DNA of 62,610 nt from Spirochaetota bacterium. GTDB taxonomy: Bacteria; Spirochaetota; UBA4802; UBA5550. Below the pieces are notes generated by a model, which saw nothing but the letters and a program-made list of their open reading frames with translations, was not told the origin of the DNA and ran no database searches. Shown in pieces: positions 46,324 to 55,491 of this stretch (the stretch's first letter is position 1; each line of letters opens with the position of its first letter). Both the position numbers and the translations under genes were made by a program. The stretch spans positions 1 to 62,610 of the forward strand of contig JAJRXZ010000068.1 of assembly GCA_024276015.1 (NCBI GenBank), in the 5' to 3' direction.

Positions 46324-46328
46324 GATTA

Positions 46329-46401
46329 AGCTGGCGAGAGGATTTGAACCCCCGACAAGCTGATTACAAATCAGCTGCTCTACCAACTGAGCTACGCCAG
46401 C
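46329..46401 (-). tRNA. tRNA-Thr (TGT)
   Basis: A 73-nt cloverleaf on the - strand: acceptor GCTGGCG/CGCCAGC, D-arm GCTCAGTTGGTAGAGC, anticodon stem CTGAT/ATCAG with loop TTGTA carrying anticodon TGT, and T-arm GGGGGTTCAAATCCTCT. Discriminator is T; CCA is not encoded. First gene of the Thr-Tyr pair; a TTGACA lies upstream on the same strand, but the -10 is unclear. Confidence 0.95.
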
Positions 46402-46561
46402 AAAATGAATAAGTAACTAAAAAATGATATACCGAATACTGTCAATAATTTTTACGATTTTTTAAAATTTTATTAATTTTTGAACATGATAGATGACTAC
46501 GGATTTAGCCGAATTTGCTCCATCATATTATTTTGTTGACAATTAGATTGTTGGAATAAGA

Positions 46562-47950
46562 ATGAGATTTCCATTAAAATACAATTTTAAATTTCATGAT
46601 CAACTCTTTATGAGCAGAACAATAATTATACTTTTTTTACTTGTTTTAATATTCAACAACTCCGAGGCAAAAACCAGAGAGATCAGCCTTAAAGAATGCA
46701 TTAAGATTGCTTTGCAAAATCATCCCGATCTGATGTTGGCTGAGGAGGATAAAAATAAGTCCGTTTTTCAATATAAGATCGCAAGGTCAATTGGAAGCAT
46801 GCAGGTCAACGGTTCTATGAGAACAGTTGAGAGGCTTAAAGAGGGCAAATCGGCTGACCAGACAATTAAAATACCAGGCAAAGATACCGATATAGGTCTT
46901 TTCGCGGGTTTAACAGCTTCATATAAACTCTATGATCCTCAGAAAACTTACAGAGAGCAAACGTCAAGATTTGAAATTGACAGGACAAAGATCAATGAGC
47001 TTAAGAAAAAAAATCTGATTATTTTCAATGTAAAAAAGGCATACTATGACTATATAATCCAAATGAAAAGGATGAGGCTCATAAAAAAAATTATGGACTT
47101 TACTCTTTTAAAAAACAAACAGGCTCATATTCAATATAAAAGCGGTGTAATATCGATCGTCCGTTTAACCTCATCTGAAGTTGAACTCGCCGAAGCAAGA
47201 TTTAATTATGAAAAGGCTAAGAATAAAGTTAATGCCGCAAGATACAAACTATACTCTTCTATGGGAATACACGGCAAGGAAGATATTGATATCTATCCGG
47301 TACAATTTGAAAAATTACCGAAGCTAAGATTTAATTTAAAGGACCTGTTTAAACTTGCCCAATTGCATAATCCTTCAATACAGTTGATCAAACTTGACAA
47401 GAACAAATCAAAATTAAATATCAACATGCAAAGAGCGCTCCATAAACCTTCTGTTTCGATCATATTTTCACTTGGTTATGAGAATTATAAACTCCAGGGG
47501 ATGGATTCATTTAATGAAAACCTTAAATCTGAGAACTGGCAGGCAACTGTATTTGGGATTCTATCCGCATCTCTTCCTATTTATCAGGGCGGCGGAATAA
47601 TTGCCAGGGAAAATTCGGCTAAAGCCGATTACAAAAAAGCAGTATATATGGAACGGAATACCATTTTAAGTGTTAAAAACTCCATCAAGAATCTATATAA
47701 AAACCTCAACGAGTTATTGAAACAGGTCAAAATGTCAGATTTAATTATTAAAAACAGAAAAAAGCATCTTCTTCTTGCCCGATCTTCATACAAAAGCGGT
47801 ATCGGTTCTCAGAAAGATGTTAACAGTTCTGAATTATCTGTAATGAGATCCGAATTGAATCACGCAATTGCAATACAGAGTTACTTAAATGCCCTGGCAT
47901 CACTGGCAAATACAGTAGGGGTTAGCGAGGATTATATATGCGAAAGGTAA
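46562..47950 (+). CDS. TolC-family outer-membrane efflux protein
   Basis: A 462-aa protein of the OEP/TolC family that would form the outer-membrane exit duct. After a signal segment (FMSRTIIILFLLVLIFNN region, cleavage near EAKT) come two OEP repeats rich in long helices with the typical ISLKECIKIALQNHPDL start and later KVNAARYKLY and LSVKNSIKNLYKNLNELL-like coils (read in parts). The ATG at 46562 has a weak GGAATA; an alternative is the ATG at 46610 just before the hydrophobic core. It overlaps the adaptor gene by 13 bp. Confidence 0.85.
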   Translation: MRFPLKYNFKFHDQLFMSRTIIILFLLVLIFNNSEAKTREISLKECIKIALQNHPDLMLAEEDKNKSVFQYKIARSIGSMQVNGSMRTVERLKEGKSADQTIKIPGKDTDIGLFAGLTASYKLYDPQKTYREQTSRFEIDRTKINELKKKNLIIFNVKKAYYDYIIQMKRMRLIKKIMDFTLLKNKQAHIQYKSGVISIVRLTSSEVELAEARFNYEKAKNKVNAARYKLYSSMGIHGKEDIDIYPVQFEKLPKLRFNLKDLFKLAQLHNPSIQLIKLDKNKSKLNINMQRALHKPSVSIIFSLGYENYKLQGMDSFNENLKSENWQATVFGILSASLPIYQGGGIIARENSAKADYKKAVYMERNTILSVKNSIKNLYKNLNELLKQVKMSDLIIKNRKKHLLLARSSYKSGIGSQKDVNSSELSVMRSELNHAIAIQSYLNALASLANTVGVSEDYICER

Positions 47951-49032
47951 ATAAAAAGAAAGCCGCAATTGTCGCTCTATTATTATTTATTCTTATTCTT
48001 CTTTTCTTTCTTTCAAAGGGCTGCAATAAAAAATCAGAATTCAAATATGAATTCCGGAAAGCTTCAAGAGGAGTTGTTAAAAAAACAATTTCGGTCACCG
48101 GTTCATTGGAAGTGATAGATTCGCACAGGGTTCTCAGCAGGGTGAGCGGCATTGTAAAAAAAGTATATTTTGACTTCAATGACAATGTAAAAAAGGGTCA
48201 GTTATTAATAAAAATAGACTCGCCGTCTCTGGATGAATCTATTATTAAATACAGAGATAATCTTGAAAACATCAGACTTAAGCTTCTTCAGGCTGAAAGA
48301 AAACTGGAAGCTGCAAAAAAGATGCTTAAAGAAAATCTTATTTCCAAAGAAGACGTTAAACGAGCAGAAATAAATTACAAATCACTGTTAGTTTCCAGGA
48401 AACATACATTAATGGCCTTTAACAATTTACTGAAACAGAAAAAAGATACACAATTAAGAGCCCCTGTTTCGGGTATAGTTCTTTCGAGACACGTTGAAGA
48501 AAATACAAATGTAAGAAACGGTACTCTTGTATTTGTGATAGCGCCTGACCTGAAAAAAATGCGTCTCCTGATAAACATTGATGAAGCGGATATAGGCAAT
48601 GTTAAAAACGGCCAGAAAGTTACCTTCTCAGTGAGCGCATTCCCGAAAAAAACTTTTTCAGGCGAAGTTATTCAGGTCAGAATGAATCCGATCAAGCAGA
48701 GAGGACTTGTGACATACGAAGCGCTTGTAGACTGTAACAATGATGATCTGATGTTAAAACCGGGGATGACCGCAACCGCATCAATACTTGTTGCTGAAAA
48801 AAAAGACGTCCTGAGAGTATTAAATCAGGCTTTATTGATCTCGCCGGAAAAAGTCCAATATTCTCCCGGTAAAAAATATGTATGGGTAAAGGACAGCCTT
48901 TCTATGAAGTCACCGCCTGTTAAAAGAGTGGAAGTGGAAACCGGACTTGTCGGCGACATGTATACCGAAATAATTTCAAATTTAAAAATCGGTGACAAGG
49001 TACTTACCAAACTTTTTCGGAAAAAAGATTAA
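47938..49032 (+). CDS. periplasmic adaptor (membrane fusion) protein, MacA/HlyD family
   Basis: A 364-aa membrane-anchored adaptor. An N-terminal hydrophobic helix (about 9-26) is followed by the split biotinyl-lipoyl-like domain (SGIVKKVYFDFNDNVKKGQ and LRAPVSGIVLSRHVEE, read in parts), a coiled-coil hairpin (about 97-155) and beta-barrel region (LINIDEADIGNVKNGQKV). It would bridge the inner-membrane transporter and the TolC-like duct. A Cys at about residue 30 follows the helix but is not a good lipobox. The ATPase gene begins 3 bp later. Confidence 0.9.
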   Translation: MRKVNKKKAAIVALLLFILILLFFLSKGCNKKSEFKYEFRKASRGVVKKTISVTGSLEVIDSHRVLSRVSGIVKKVYFDFNDNVKKGQLLIKIDSPSLDESIIKYRDNLENIRLKLLQAERKLEAAKKMLKENLISKEDVKRAEINYKSLLVSRKHTLMAFNNLLKQKKDTQLRAPVSGIVLSRHVEENTNVRNGTLVFVIAPDLKKMRLLINIDEADIGNVKNGQKVTFSVSAFPKKTFSGEVIQVRMNPIKQRGLVTYEALVDCNNDDLMLKPGMTATASILVAEKKDVLRVLNQALLISPEKVQYSPGKKYVWVKDSLSMKSPPVKRVEVETGLVGDMYTEIISNLKIGDKVLTKLFRKKD

Positions 49033-49035
49033 TTA

Positions 49036-49773
49036 ATGGCCTCTAAAATAATCGAAATTGATAATTTAATCAAAATTTACTATTTGAGCAGTGAGGTTAG
49101 TGTTAAAGCTCTGAACAATGTTACCATTGATATATTTAAAGGCGAATATGTATCGATCATGGGAGCTTCCGGTTCCGGCAAATCAACCTTTATGAATATT
49201 CTCGGATTTTTAGACACTCCGACATCAGGGACTTATAAACTTGACGGAATTGACGGAGCTTTATTAAATGAAAATCAGAAAGCCGAGATCAGAAATCAGA
49301 AAATCGGTTTTGTATTTCAAAGCTACAATCTTCTTCCAAGAACATCGGCAATTGAGAATGTTGAACTGCCTCTCTTTTACAAAGACGGGCTCAAGCATCA
49401 TGAGTTAAAAGAGAGGGCAATGAATCTTCTAAATGAAGTAGGGCTTTCCGGAAGAGAGTCTCATCACCCCAATAAACTGTCAGGCGGCGAGCAGCAGCGT
49501 GTTGCCATTGCCAGGTCATTGATCAATGATCCTGCAATTATTCTTGCCGATGAACCTACAGGAAACCTTGATTCAAAAAATACGGAAGATATTATGAATC
49601 TTTTTACGCGGCTCAACAGAGAAAAAGGTATCACCATAATTCTCGTTACTCATGAAAATGACGTTGCACAATATACTGACAGAAAAATAATTTTTCGCGA
49701 CGGCGAAGTAATCGAAGACGTGCCTGTAAAACATCCTAAAAACAGGCAAAAATCGCATAAAAAGAAAAAATAA
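49036..49773 (+). CDS. ABC transporter ATPase, MacB/LolD family
   Basis: A 245-aa ATP-binding subunit with Walker [13 protein letters not shown] (about 38), Q-loop [10 protein letters not shown], signature [15 protein letters not shown] (about 139), Walker [13 protein letters not shown] and H-loop LVTHEND. It belongs to the type VII (mechanotransmission) group, which works with FtsX-like permeases such as MacB or LolCE. No permease gene follows: the next gene is a recombinase after 155 bp without coding capacity. A lysine-rich tail ends the protein. Confidence 0.9.
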   Translation: MASKIIEIDNLIKIYYLSSEVSVKALNNVTIDIFKGEYVSIMGASGSGKSTFMNILGFLDTPTSGTYKLDGIDGALLNENQKAEIRNQKIGFVFQSYNLLPRTSAIENVELPLFYKDGLKHHELKERAMNLLNEVGLSGRESHHPNKLSGGEQQRVAIARSLINDPAIILADEPTGNLDSKNTEDIMNLFTRLNREKGITIILVTHENDVAQYTDRKIIFRDGEVIEDVPVKHPKNRQKSHKKKK

Positions 49774-49928
49774 TTAAAATCCCGCAAATTATTCCGCAAC
49801 CTCTTAAGACATAATCCAAGATTTCCGATATTATTAATGTTTAACAGCTACAAATTTATAACATTCCTGGTAATGATTTACTAATTATATAGGAGAGATA
49901 AGAAAAATTTACCATTAGGAGCTCCCAA

Positions 49929-50822
49929 GTGAAAGAGATCCAGGCTATTAAAAGGTTTAAGAGGTTTTTGCGAGTTGAAAAGGGCTTATCTCCAAATTCA
50001 ATTTATTCTTATACTTATGATTTAAAGAAATTCAATGAATTTTTGATATCTCAGAATAAGAACATTCTCGCTGCTACTCAGGACGATATTCAGCAATTTT
50101 TAAAATTTGAAAAAAATAAGAAGAAAAACTCAACGAGAACTCTTGCAAGATCTCTTGCAGCAATAAGGCAGTTTTATAATTTTATTTCAAATAATAACGA
50201 GGAAATAGAAAATCCCACTGAGAAGATCGAGTCCCCCCAGATAGAGAAGACTCTGCCCGATTTTTTAACCGAATCGGAAATTAATAAATTATTTAATTCG
50301 ATTTCTGAAAATGACAACTATGAATTGAGAGATAAAGCTATATTTGAACTGCTATATTCATCCGGGTTAAGAATTACCGAAGCAATAGAACTTCATTATA
50401 GCGATATAAATTTTGAAGAACAATATATTACAATAACAGGCAAAGGCAACAAAGAAAGAATAGTGCCTATAGGAACAGAAGCTGTCAGACTTTTGAACAA
50501 ATATATCAGAGAATCGAGAAAAAAGATAATAGGCAAAAGAGAAAGCGAATATCTCTTTATCAGTAAAAAAGGTTCCAAGCTCAACAGAAAATCTGTATGG
50601 CGGCTCTTGAAAAACTATGTTACCAGAACTAAAATTAATAAAAACATTACTCCTCATACATTGCGTCATTCTTTTGCTACCCATTTAATAGAGAATGGAG
50701 CCGATCTGAGGGCCGTACAGGAATTACTTGGACATACCGATATTTCAACCACACAGGTATATACGCATCTCGTTAAAGAAAAACTTCAGAAGATCCATAA
50801 GAGATATCATCCTAAAGGTTAA
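49929..50822 (+). CDS. tyrosine recombinase XerC/XerD family
   Basis: A 297-aa site-specific recombinase of the size of XerC/D, expected to resolve chromosome dimers. The N-terminal SAM-like core-binding domain (about 5-90) precedes the catalytic domain with Arg in SSGLRITEA (about 147), HTLRHSFATHL (His, Arg about 243), LGHTDISTTQVYTH (His and nucleophile Tyr about 275). The GTG start at 49929 has GGAGCT eight bases upstream. The housekeeping surroundings and lack of att-like repeats argue for chromosomal Xer rather than an integrase. Confidence 0.9.
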   Translation: MKEIQAIKRFKRFLRVEKGLSPNSIYSYTYDLKKFNEFLISQNKNILAATQDDIQQFLKFEKNKKKNSTRTLARSLAAIRQFYNFISNNNEEIENPTEKIESPQIEKTLPDFLTESEINKLFNSISENDNYELRDKAIFELLYSSGLRITEAIELHYSDINFEEQYITITGKGNKERIVPIGTEAVRLLNKYIRESRKKIIGKRESEYLFISKKGSKLNRKSVWRLLKNYVTRTKINKNITPHTLRHSFATHLIENGADLRAVQELLGHTDISTTQVYTHLVKEKLQKIHKRYHPKG

Positions 50823-50838
50823 TAATTGAACCGGGGAT

Positions 50839-52017
50839 ATGAAAAAATTATTATATTTAATTGTATTATCAATATTTACAGTTTTAATTTCCTGTACCCC
50901 GTCAAAAAAATTTTTGATTAAAAAGAATTTAAAAGACAGTTCCGGAGTTAAATATGTCAGAGTTTTGATACTGAAAACCGATAAAAAGATCACAATTAAA
51001 TCAAAATCCCGCCTCAGAGTAATTAAAAGGAAAACCGGAAAAGTGATCTTTGATTCGAGAAGAGTTAAATTAACTTTTGTTCCGGAAAAAGTAAAAGAGA
51101 CTCTTACAGTTGAATCCTGGAGTTCCCCGCTCTTTATCAACGGTTCTCCCTATAGAGGGACTGTTGAGATCCGTAACATTGTAGGAAAATTGTATCTTAT
51201 TAATGTTCTGAAAGTTGATGAATACTTATACAGCGTTGTACCTGGAGAAATTCCTTCATCCTGGAATATGCAGGCACTTAAAGCTCAGGCAGTAGCAGCC
51301 CGAACCTATGCATATTATCATATAATTAATAATAAAAATTCTTTCTATGATGTAGATTCTTCTACAAAATCACAGGTTTACAAAGGAATGATCAAAGAAA
51401 ATATTTTAACAACCGAAGCAGTAAAATCAACTTCAGGTGAAGTTATATCCAGCAATTTTCAGCCCATACTTTCCTATTTCCATTCAACATGCGGAGGCAG
51501 AACCATTGACAGCAAATATGTCTGGAAGAATTCCGAAAACAGTTATCTCAGAAGCGTAAAATGCAAATTTTGTATTAAATCGCCATACTATAAATGGACA
51601 GAAAAATTGTCTCTGTCAGATATAAGAGAGAGTCTTAAGAAAAAATATAAAAATATCGGGAAGATTAAAAAAATATCCTTTCTGAAAAAATATGGAAGAG
51701 TTATTAATGTCAGAATCCTTCATACATTCGGAACGATCAAATTAACGGGAAACAATTTCAGGCTGCTTTTTCCTCCCAAAAAGCTTAAAAGCATGTTTTT
51801 CAATTCAAAAACATACAGGAACGGTCTTATTCTTTTCGGCAGAGGATGGGGGCACGGAGTAGGGCTATGTCAATGGGGAGCCAAAGGCATGGCCGAGAAA
51901 GGAGCTAATTACAAAGCGATCCTTAAATTCTACTATACGGGAATAAAGATCGTTAAATTGAATAATAATAGCTTCAGATACATTGCCGCGAAAAGATCAC
52001 CTTATATTTCCCGTTAA
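50839..52017 (+). CDS. SpoIID/LytB-domain lipoprotein (probable lytic transglycosylase-like)
   Basis: A 392-aa envelope protein with a lipoprotein signal (VLISC at about 15-19) and a SpoIID domain (NVLKVDEYLYSVVPGEIPSSW about 133, QAVAARTYAYYH about 157, STCGGRT about 221, GRGWGHGVGLCQWGAKGMA about 336). In Firmicutes SpoIID cleaves glycan strands; in diderms homologues act in peptidoglycan remodelling or septal binding. The catalytic-type Glu in PGEIP is kept. It starts 17 bp after the recombinase gene. Confidence 0.9.
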   Translation: MKKLLYLIVLSIFTVLISCTPSKKFLIKKNLKDSSGVKYVRVLILKTDKKITIKSKSRLRVIKRKTGKVIFDSRRVKLTFVPEKVKETLTVESWSSPLFINGSPYRGTVEIRNIVGKLYLINVLKVDEYLYSVVPGEIPSSWNMQALKAQAVAARTYAYYHIINNKNSFYDVDSSTKSQVYKGMIKENILTTEAVKSTSGEVISSNFQPILSYFHSTCGGRTIDSKYVWKNSENSYLRSVKCKFCIKSPYYKWTEKLSLSDIRESLKKKYKNIGKIKKISFLKKYGRVINVRILHTFGTIKLTGNNFRLLFPPKKLKSMFFNSKTYRNGLILFGRGWGHGVGLCQWGAKGMAEKGANYKAILKFYYTGIKIVKLNNNSFRYIAAKRSPYISR

Positions 52018-52109
52018 TACTTTTACGCCTTAATTTCTTATTGACGCATTAAACACTCCGTTAAAACTTGATCTTGTTTAAAACAAATTGCTGATCAGTG
52101 TTGTTTACT

Positions 52110-53147
52110 ATGAGATCGAAAATCTTTCAATTAAATGATTTTAATTTTCATCTTCCCGAGGAATTAATTGCTCAGTATCCGTCACAGAGAAGAGATGAAG
52201 CGAGATTATTTGTGTTAAATAGATCCGACGGCACACATAAGCACAGCGTGATATCTTCTATCGATAAATATCTTTTAAAAGGAGATGTTCTGATCTTTAA
52301 TAATGCAAAAGTAATTAATGCAAGATTATTTTGTACCAGGGAAAGCGGAGGCAAAGTTGAAATAATCCTTATTAGAAAATTATCCGAAAAAAAATGGCAT
52401 GCAATTTCAAACAGGACAAAAAGAATTAAAATAGGCGAGAAGTTAAAAGTAATAAAAGATCGATCTGTTGAAATTGAAATTACAGGGCGGGATGGCAGTA
52501 TCTTTGAAGCGGCAACTTCCGTTGAACTTGAGGATGATCTATTATCTGAAATAGGAGAGGTGCCTCTGCCGCCCTATATAAACAGAACTTCCGAAGAGAT
52601 TGACAAAGAAAGATATCAGACTGTTTATGCGGAAGAGAGCGGGTCCGTTGCAGCGCCAACTGCGGGTCTCCACTTCACAAAAGAATTATTTGAAAATATT
52701 CATAAAAAGGGAGTAAGAACTGTTTTCTTAACTCTCTATGTTTCCTGGGGAACATTTCAGCCCGTAAGAATAGATGATATTAAACAACATAAGATGCACA
52801 GAGAAAGATACTTTCTGCCGGAAAAAACAGCGGAGATAATTAACCATGCCAGAGCGAAGGGAAATCGGCTAATTGCGGTGGGGACAACATCGATGAGAGT
52901 ACTTGAGGCAACTTATAATAATGGAATGAATTTACCCGGCAAAGGCGAAACGGATATATTTATCTATCCTCCATACGAAATTAGGTCTGCTGACGTTCTT
53001 TTAACCAATTTTCATACTCCCTGTTCAACATTGCTGATGCTTGTGTGCGCATTCGGAGGATATGAAAAGGTTATGAATGCTTACAAAGAAGCTGTAGACA
53101 TGAAATACAGATTTTTTTCTTACGGAGATGCAATGCTCATACACTAA
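52110..53147 (+). CDS. queA: S-adenosylmethionine:tRNA ribosyltransferase-isomerase
   Basis: Makes epoxyqueuosine on tRNA by transferring the ribosyl group of SAM to preQ1. The 345-aa protein matches the family length and motifs: FHLPEELIAQYPSQRRDEAR (about 12-31), IFNNAKVINARL, VAAPTAGLHFT (about 174) and NFHTPCSTLLMLVCAF (about 300). The ATG at 52110 is preferred to a GTG at 52098, though neither has a clear ribosome site. Stand-alone gene between the SpoIID-like and Nif3-like genes. Confidence 0.94.
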   Translation: MRSKIFQLNDFNFHLPEELIAQYPSQRRDEARLFVLNRSDGTHKHSVISSIDKYLLKGDVLIFNNAKVINARLFCTRESGGKVEIILIRKLSEKKWHAISNRTKRIKIGEKLKVIKDRSVEIEITGRDGSIFEAATSVELEDDLLSEIGEVPLPPYINRTSEEIDKERYQTVYAEESGSVAAPTAGLHFTKELFENIHKKGVRTVFLTLYVSWGTFQPVRIDDIKQHKMHRERYFLPEKTAEIINHARAKGNRLIAVGTTSMRVLEATYNNGMNLPGKGETDIFIYPPYEIRSADVLLTNFHTPCSTLLMLVCAFGGYEKVMNAYKEAVDMKYRFFSYGDAMLIH

Positions 53148-53217
53148 TTGAATATTTTTTGATCTCAATTTATATTTAATATTGACAATTTATCTAATGA
53201 AGTAGAATCTCATATTT

Positions 53218-54027
53218 ATGAATGTTAGAAAAATAGTTGAAGTTCTGGACAGGAAATTCCCTCAGTCGCTGCAGGAAAAATATGATAATACAGGCTGCCA
53301 AATAGTCTTCCCGGAAGAAAAGATAACGAACATATTATTGTCTCTCGATATTGATGATGGTATTATATCAGAAGCCATTGAAAAGAATTGCAATTTAATA
53401 ATTTCACATCACCCGTTTTTCTTCAATCCGGTATACAAAATTATTTCAACCGAACCAAAATCAGAAATGATTATAACTATTATTGAGAATAAAATAAGCA
53501 TATACTCTGCACATACAAATCTTGATAAAATATATTATTACAAGCTTGGTGAAAAACTTAAGCTCAGATTGAGATCTCTCCTTCTTGAAAAGGGAGTCGA
53601 TGAAAATAATGCCCCCTGCGGTTACGGTACAATTTCCGAACTTGACAGACCAATAAGACTTAAAGAATTTTTATTTGAAGTCAAAAACAATCTTCATCTT
53701 GATTTTCTTCTCTTTTCAGGCGATTCTGACAGCCTGGTAAGCAAAATAGCAATATTAAACGGAGCAGGCGGATCTTCTATAGATATCATTATAAAGAATA
53801 ATGATATAGATTGTATCTTAACCGGCGATATTGGTTATCATCACAGTAAAATTGCTCTTGAATACTCAATCCCGGTCATTGATGCAGGGCACTACGGAAC
53901 TGAAAAAATCTTAATCGATTTCTTAAAAGAGGAATTGCAGGATTACTTGACAAATAAATGCAGCTCTGATGGAATTAAAACATTCATTTCCGAAAAAGAA
54001 AAAAATCCTTTTAAATTATACAGATAA
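53218..54027 (+). CDS. Nif3-like dinuclear metal-binding protein (GTP cyclohydrolase I type 2 family)
   Basis: A 269-aa protein of the NIF3/YqfO/YbgI family, hexameric metal proteins of uncertain activity. Metal ligands appear as ISHHPFFF (about 61), SAHTNLDK (about 99) and the C-terminal DAGHYGTEK (about 221-229) motif. The length is that of the short form without the PII-like insertion of Bacillus YqfO. The zinc-ribbon gene follows 2 bp later; this pair next to an RNase H-like gene is a recurring neighbourhood in anaerobes. Confidence 0.9.
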   Translation: MNVRKIVEVLDRKFPQSLQEKYDNTGCQIVFPEEKITNILLSLDIDDGIISEAIEKNCNLIISHHPFFFNPVYKIISTEPKSEMIITIIENKISIYSAHTNLDKIYYYKLGEKLKLRLRSLLLEKGVDENNAPCGYGTISELDRPIRLKEFLFEVKNNLHLDFLLFSGDSDSLVSKIAILNGAGGSSIDIIIKNNDIDCILTGDIGYHHSKIALEYSIPVIDAGHYGTEKILIDFLKEELQDYLTNKCSSDGIKTFISEKEKNPFKLYR

Positions 54028-54029
54028 GA

Positions 54030-54731
54030 ATGAATAAAGATATTAAAATAATGATTCAACTCCAGGATTGCTGGAATAAGATACTTTACAGTAAAAGTGA
54101 AATAGAAAAGAGCAATAATAAAATAAAAGAGATCAAAAACGAAATAGTTAAGAAAACAGGAAATTTAGACAAATTAAAAAATGAAATAAAAATATTAAAA
54201 AATACAATTAAAGAAAATGAAGTCGATCTTGCCGGATTTGAGAATAAATTGAAAAAATTAAACGAGAGGATAAATTTTCTAAAATCGGAAAGAGAGGTTG
54301 AAGCTCAAAACAGAGAAATTGAAAAAATAAAGGAGGACATCAGCGGAAAAGAAGAGTCATTAATATTGCTGATGGACGAACTTGATGCAAAGGAAAAACT
54401 GTTAGATCAGTCTGAAGCTGATCTGGTATCCTATAGAGATATGAGTAAAACTGAAATAGAAAAAATGGAATTGAAAATTAATGAACATGGGAAAATAATT
54501 TCCAATAAACAAACCGATTTTGACAGAACAATCGAAAATCTTTCACCGTCATATAAACCTAAATTTTTAAAATTATTAAATACTAAATCAGGCAAGGCAA
54601 TCGGTGAAATTATGAATAACATCTGCGGCAGCTGTAATTTCCAAATTCCGTCATTTCTTACTCAGGAATCGTTAAAAGAGGAAAATGTTGTTACATGTAC
54701 CAACTGCGGCAGGTTTCTATATAGTAATTAA
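54030..54731 (+). CDS. coiled-coil protein with C-terminal C4 zinc ribbon
   Basis: A 233-aa protein in which residues about 10-175 form a long charged coiled coil and the C-terminus a zinc ribbon (CGSCNFQIP about 194, CTNCGRFLY about 221). This is the CT398/Slr1-like family, thought to bind nucleic acid or RNA polymerase-related partners, with no established function. Directly after the Nif3-like gene and 74 bp before the RNase H-like gene, with a small inverted repeat TCTGC/GCAGA in the gap. Confidence 0.88.
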   Translation: MNKDIKIMIQLQDCWNKILYSKSEIEKSNNKIKEIKNEIVKKTGNLDKLKNEIKILKNTIKENEVDLAGFENKLKKLNERINFLKSEREVEAQNREIEKIKEDISGKEESLILLMDELDAKEKLLDQSEADLVSYRDMSKTEIEKMELKINEHGKIISNKQTDFDRTIENLSPSYKPKFLKLLNTKSGKAIGEIMNNICGSCNFQIPSFLTQESLKEENVVTCTNCGRFLYSN

Positions 54732-54804
54732 CGGTTTTTGCTTATTAGTTATTCATTCTGCCTATGGATGCAGACTGTTAAATTGATCATTGAAAGGTGT
54801 AAAG

Positions 54805-55491
54805 ATGCTACTGAGTATTGACAGAGTTTTACAGCTTCTCGCTGAAGGTAAAACTTTAACTAAAATCGCGGAATTGGCCAAATGTTCGGAACACGACGTT
54901 TCTTACGTGATTGAGCAGGCCAGAAAAATTATTAATAAACATGAGAAACAGCTTGCCAGAAAAAAGATCATTATTGAAAAAGATCCTTTAAACAATAAAC
55001 AGTTTCAGAATGATCAGCAGGACGGTATTGATGCTGCAAAATTATTCTTAGGCGCCGAGCTTTCCGCTGTTCCGATTGAATCGTCTTTGACTATTTATGT
55101 ATCCGGAAAATCCCTTGGAAATCCCGGCCCCTCCGGAATTGGAATCGTTATCAATGACAGAGATAACCGGCAGGTAGGCAAATTGTCTTTATATATAGGA
55201 AAGTCCACAAAAATAGCGACCCAGTACAGCGCCATAATAAAGGCTATGAAAATTGCAGAATATTTTGACACAAAAACTCTTAAAGTAAGAACAGATTCGG
55301 AACTGTTCCTAAAACAGATTGAAAGTAATTCTGAAATAAACCAGAAAAGAATAAAAAAATTACGCGATGAGGTTTTAAGCCTGAAAAAGAAATTCAATAG
55401 CTGCAAGTTTGAACTTGTGATGGGATATATCAATGAAAAAGCAAACTATTTGGCAGATATGGCGATTTCAACGGCAAAGATGAGTAAATGA
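54805..55491 (+). CDS. RNase H-like fold protein with HTH N-terminus and degenerate active site
   Basis: A 228-aa protein. Residues about 5-40 resemble a helix-turn-helix (LLAEGKTLTKIAELAKCSEHDVSYVIEQ read in parts); residues about 95-225 are a type I RNase H fold (SLGNPGPSGIGIVI). The catalytic D-E-D-D set is mostly lost: IYVSGKS has Ser where YTDGAS has Asp, TQYSAI has Gln where AEYxAL has Glu, VRTDSEL keeps Asp, and NEKANYLA has Asn where ADxLA has Asp. Probably a nucleic-acid binder, not a nuclease. ATG 54805 has AAAGG seven bases upstream. Its stop overlaps the recJ start. Confidence 0.82.
   Translation: MLLSIDRVLQLLAEGKTLTKIAELAKCSEHDVSYVIEQARKIINKHEKQLARKKIIIEKDPLNNKQFQNDQQDGIDAAKLFLGAELSAVPIESSLTIYVSGKSLGNPGPSGIGIVINDRDNRQVGKLSLYIGKSTKIATQYSAIIKAMKIAEYFDTKTLKVRTDSELFLKQIESNSEINQKRIKKLRDEVLSLKKKFNSCKFELVMGYINEKANYLADMAISTAKMSK

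Noticed and set aside
49929-50822. Integrase of a genomic island
   Set aside because: Size and motifs fit chromosomal XerC/D, neighbours are housekeeping genes, and although tRNA genes lie 3.5 kb away no att-like direct repeat was noticed.
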